From Sialis fuliginosa (lineage: Eukaryota > Arthropoda > Insecta > Megaloptera > Sialidae), in assembly GCA_961205875.1 (NCBI GenBank), contig OY540815.1:15685638-15749637 (forward strand): 64,000 nucleotides of DNA, given 5' to 3'. The position numbers were made by a program, and so were the translations under genes. A model generated the notes under the pieces. That model saw only the letters and a program-made list of their open reading frames with translations. It did no database searches and had not been told where the DNA came from. This document shows, piece by piece, positions 61,140 to 64,000 of the stretch; within the stretch, counting starts at the first letter, position 1, and the number at the start of each line of letters is the position of its first letter.

Positions 61140-61520
61140 GCGAAAGTAACTATGTTTATCTATCTGTTTGTTACCTTTTCACGGCTAAACCGTTGAACCG
61201 ATGTTGATGAAATTTGGTAGGGAGATAGCTCAGTGGCGTACCGTAGGTTTCTGCAGCCCGGGGAAAATGGCAAATCCCTCCCACTTGCGATACTAACTAA
61301 ATATCTTAACTTTTATTTTCGTTGCTACTTCAAATTTGCCGCCCTCAATCCACAATTTTGCCGCCCTTAACAAACTGCCGCACGGGGCAAATGCCCCCCC
61401 CCCCCCTCGGTACGCTACTGAGATAGCTTGCAGTCCGCGGAAGGACATAGGTTACTTTGTATTCCGAAAATTTACTAGATAAAAAAATGCAAATTCCACG
61501 CGGATGAAGTAACGGGTAAC
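61140..61520. repeat. Older insect dispersed repeat, split by a MITE
   Basis: The left part runs from AAATGCGAAAGTAACTATG through CACGGCTAAACCGTTGAACC to GATGAAATTTGGTAGGGAG. The right part continues GGAAGGACATAGGTTACTTT to CGGGTAACAGCTAGTAGT. The wording is common in insect interspersed repeats; the superfamily is not decided here. Confidence 0.6.
61231..61420. mobile_element. hAT-like MITE nested in an older repeat, exact 8-bp duplication
   Basis: AGATAGCT at 61223-61230 and 61421-61428 flanks a 190-base element with ends CAGTGGCGTACCG and CAGTAGCGTACCG (inverse). Non-coding. It interrupts the repeat at 61140-61520. Confidence 0.92.
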
Positions 61521-62009
61521 AGCTAGTAGTGTATAAAAAAGTCTTGCGTTGGTCACATAATAGTTTATCTTGATGAAAAAGCTCTTGTAATTTTAATACG
61601 GTACTTGAATTACTGTTTTAATTATCATATCCGTATCCATGGTCCAAATTTGTGAAGTGTGTTACGTAAATATTGTGGATTAGTGTGGTTGGTTTTACGA
61701 CGCCATATGCTGAAAAATGTTCAATAAGATAAAATAGTTGTCAGTCATGCTCCGGAAATTCGGCGATTAAATAACTCGTTTAATCTTTCCACATGGCAAT
61801 GATAGTATTCACTTCATGTGCGTTTGTTTTTATATTTTGTGTATATTTTAAAGAAATGTTTACACAATTCGGCATTTAGAAACAATAATGATGGTTTTTT
61901 TGTTTGTATTTTAATTTGTATATGGGAATTTTAATAAATGGTGATTCATTTTAATTGAATATATTTCTTTGTTTATTTTATTAGGATGCGTCTGTTTATT
62001 TATAACTAA

Positions 62010-62265
62010 CGAATATTCGAACCGGTGTCATTTTGACGTTTTAAAATTTAAATGTCATTTTGATATTTGCATAATTTAGATTTAGATTGAAATTTCCAAA
62101 AAATTAAAAATATATGAAAAAATATTCAGTATAAAAATTAAATGGTTAACCAATTCCAGGTAATTTATATAAACACTATCGGTTTTTATTTAAATTGTTG
62201 AATAATTAACTATCTTTGGTGAATTAAGCACAAGGAAGCACTGTGCATTTACTTGGCAGATGTTT
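62010..62265. repeat. Right-half copy of the 59228 element
   Basis: Matches 59585-59803 (GTCATTTTGACGTT, TTAAATGGTTAACCAAT, ACACTATCGGTTTTTATTTA, GTGCATTTACTTGGCAGA) but lacks the left half. Confidence 0.75.
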
Positions 62266-63729
62266 TTTTAAATGTTTTTACTAGAAAATATAAATTGTTA
62301 ATTTTCCTTAATACGGGCCTGTCGTAAACCGATTATCGTAAAGCTTAACTAATTATTAGGTCTTGAGCTTTCTGAAAGTGAAAGTCCTATAAATAATCGA
62401 TTCATTAAAAAATGATACTGCCTGTCAAACGACGTATAGACACCAAAAACCTCAAATATTTCCATTTTACAAAAAAAATCGGGGTGAGGGGGGTATTTTG
62501 TTAATATATTTATAATTTGTATGATTATCTATCTTGATTGTTATTAAATAATGTATATATTGACAAAATCGGGCCCCGTAACAAAAGTATTAGATTTCAA
62601 CCCCTCTAGGTATGTATATATACATGTTTAGTTTATACGAGTATTAAACTAAATTATTTATACGTTATTTATAAACAACAAAAACTGTAGAGCATATAAA
62701 TTATCAGGTTTAGTGGTTTTATATTTTAGAAACACCTGTTTTTCACATTTAAATGTGATACGTATATAAATATTTTCTACAACAGAAATAGAACAAGAAA
62801 ATGCAGAGAAAAATCGATTGTCAAAATCACTTTGATAGATGTATTTTTAAACCCGACGCTATAACGTAAAAAATCTCAAATAATATAGCACAATTCTATT
62901 TATTTCTTTGATATAATTTGTCAGCGCAAATATATTGAACGCTTCTTACAGTATTTAAAAAATATATATTACTAGTTGGGCTCGCGTGGACTACGGAATT
63001 ATTATTTAGGGTTTTTGAAAAATATAATTGAATTAAGTACAAACACGATTAATTATTATCGTAATTATAACTAATCAAAAAATTTAAAAGTTAATAATTG
63101 AAAACAAATTAAACAACTGCCGGCCGAGCGCAGAATCTTCCCTCTGCCACCGCACAAATTGCCGCGAATAATATGTTTAAAAGCCCACATTAAGTACTTA
63201 TGACGATGAAATCATTTATTTCGATAAGGATTAATGTTTAGTAGGTCATAAGTCTACGTAAACAGAACTCAAATATTTTAACATAAAATCAGTCAAAGTG
63301 GCTTAAATATAAAAGTTAGACATATGGTGTCGTGGACTTTATTTTAGATCTTTTTATTCTACACAATTCTTAAATACATTATTTTGTTCAATATTGAACG
63401 GTTTAGGCAGCGTACTGCAAAAAATCGCGCTGGCGGCAAACTTTTTTCCGACTTGATTCACTATTATCGTCACTGCTTAGTTGTTATGTTACCTAACGTA
63501 ACAAAATATAGCCTATAACTTGGTCAGAATTAAAAAAGAATCCACATAAATCGCATAAGTGGTTCTCGAGTGATAAACGCACTATTCTATTTTTACGTAT
63601 ACTCTTACATTTAATGATAGTAATTTTACTCAAAAAGACACGTCGTATACTCAGAATCCTACATATTCTAAGTAAATTGTGTTTATATATTGAAAGAAAA
63701 TTTACATTTGTTTAGAATTAAAAATAGCG

Positions 63730-63882
63730 ATGCACTTTTCTTGTAAAAAACGAAAGCGTAAAACAATTTATTACAGATCTGCTAAATGTAATATCTGTCA
63801 AATTAAATTTGAATATATTTTAAGTTGTACGCCAATGGTATATCATACAGGATTAAAAATACCGAAAAGTATAAGAAAATAA
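63730..63882 (+). CDS. Small open frame with Cys-x2-Cys motif, unassigned
   Basis: Fifty codons with an unusually protein-like make-up: KKRKRK near the start, then AKCNICQIKF and a later Cys and His. This recalls, weakly, the BED zinc finger of hAT transposases, but key spacing is not convincing and no neighbouring transposase is visible. It may be a decayed transposon fragment or chance. Confidence 0.2.
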   Translation: MHFSCKKRKRKTIYYRSAKCNICQIKFEYILSCTPMVYHTGLKIPKSIRK

Positions 63883-64000
63883 ATTATCTTCTAGATAAAT
63901 AAGCAAAATTGTTTGAAAAAAATGTGTCGAAACATAAACCATATGGAGTCTTCTTGCAATAAAGTGGGCCAAGAACTATCTTTTATATCTAGATTTATTT

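Larger units (their letters stand above)
54503..64000. other. Presumed receptor intron 4 or downstream, no exon recognised
   Basis: The last receptor exon ends in an open donor, so this should be intron unless the remaining exons are small and missed. I looked for TM4-TM7-like stretches in the longer frames (56852-57052 plus, 60439-60684 minus) and found none. The region contains several inverted-repeat elements, listed separately, and otherwise AT-rich sequence. Confidence 0.4.

Noticed and set aside
1-64000. tRNA, rRNA and CRISPR arrays
   Set aside because: No tRNA-like B box with flanking arms, no rRNA-like conserved stretch and no regularly spaced repeat with unique spacers were seen by eye; the 21-bp arrays lack unique spacers.
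1-64000. Telomeric TTAGG repeats or viral insertions
   Set aside because: No tandem TTAGG run and no frame resembling viral replication or coat proteins was found; the only reverse transcriptase is the R1-type LINE.

Overview
The window is nuclear DNA from an animal, almost certainly an insect. It is very AT-rich and holds intron-containing genes with GT-AG junctions, an R1-type LINE, many short DNA transposons and methuselah-type receptor exons. The gene content and repeat style suit a hemipteran such as an aphid relative, but the sequence alone does not fix the species.

Layout. 0-11 kb is compact: MTHFSD-like (minus, 6 exons), DNAJB13-like (plus, 6 exons), a BTB/two-C2H2-finger regulator (minus, 3 exons), peflin (minus, 3 exons) and a small unrecognised two-exon gene (minus). 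13.5-41.4 kb is one long stathmin gene (minus). Its C-terminal exons lie at 13.5-15.7 kb. I reconstructed two alternative first coding exons: one at 31.0 kb with a cysteine-rich, probably palmitoylated start, and one at 41.37 kb with a short soluble start. The large introns are packed with transposon debris. 43.7-45.3 kb is PREB/Sec12 (plus, 5 exons). 47.6-54.5 kb is the 5' part of a methuselah-like adhesion/secretin-class receptor (plus, 4 exons seen: ectodomain to TM3); its remaining exons are not recognised before the window ends. 54.5-64 kb is repeat-rich and without a convincing gene.

Mobile DNA. There is a 5'-truncated R1-clade LINE with an 11-bp target duplication in the receptor intron. 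There are several hAT-like MITEs with exact or near-exact 8-bp target duplications, one of them nested inside an older repeat. There are also a spliced remnant of a Harbinger transposase, long foldback elements, and a cluster at 36.4-40.0 kb of three hammerhead-ribozyme-like motifs, two of them inside inverted-repeat elements. That cluster is the most unusual thing here.

The genes are not an operon or pathway. Peflin and PREB both bear on COPII transport at the ER but lie about 35 kb apart. DNAJB13 is an axonemal chaperone-like protein, stathmin a tubulin regulator. All exon joins were made by eye from reading frame, splice sites and family knowledge; none is backed by transcripts.
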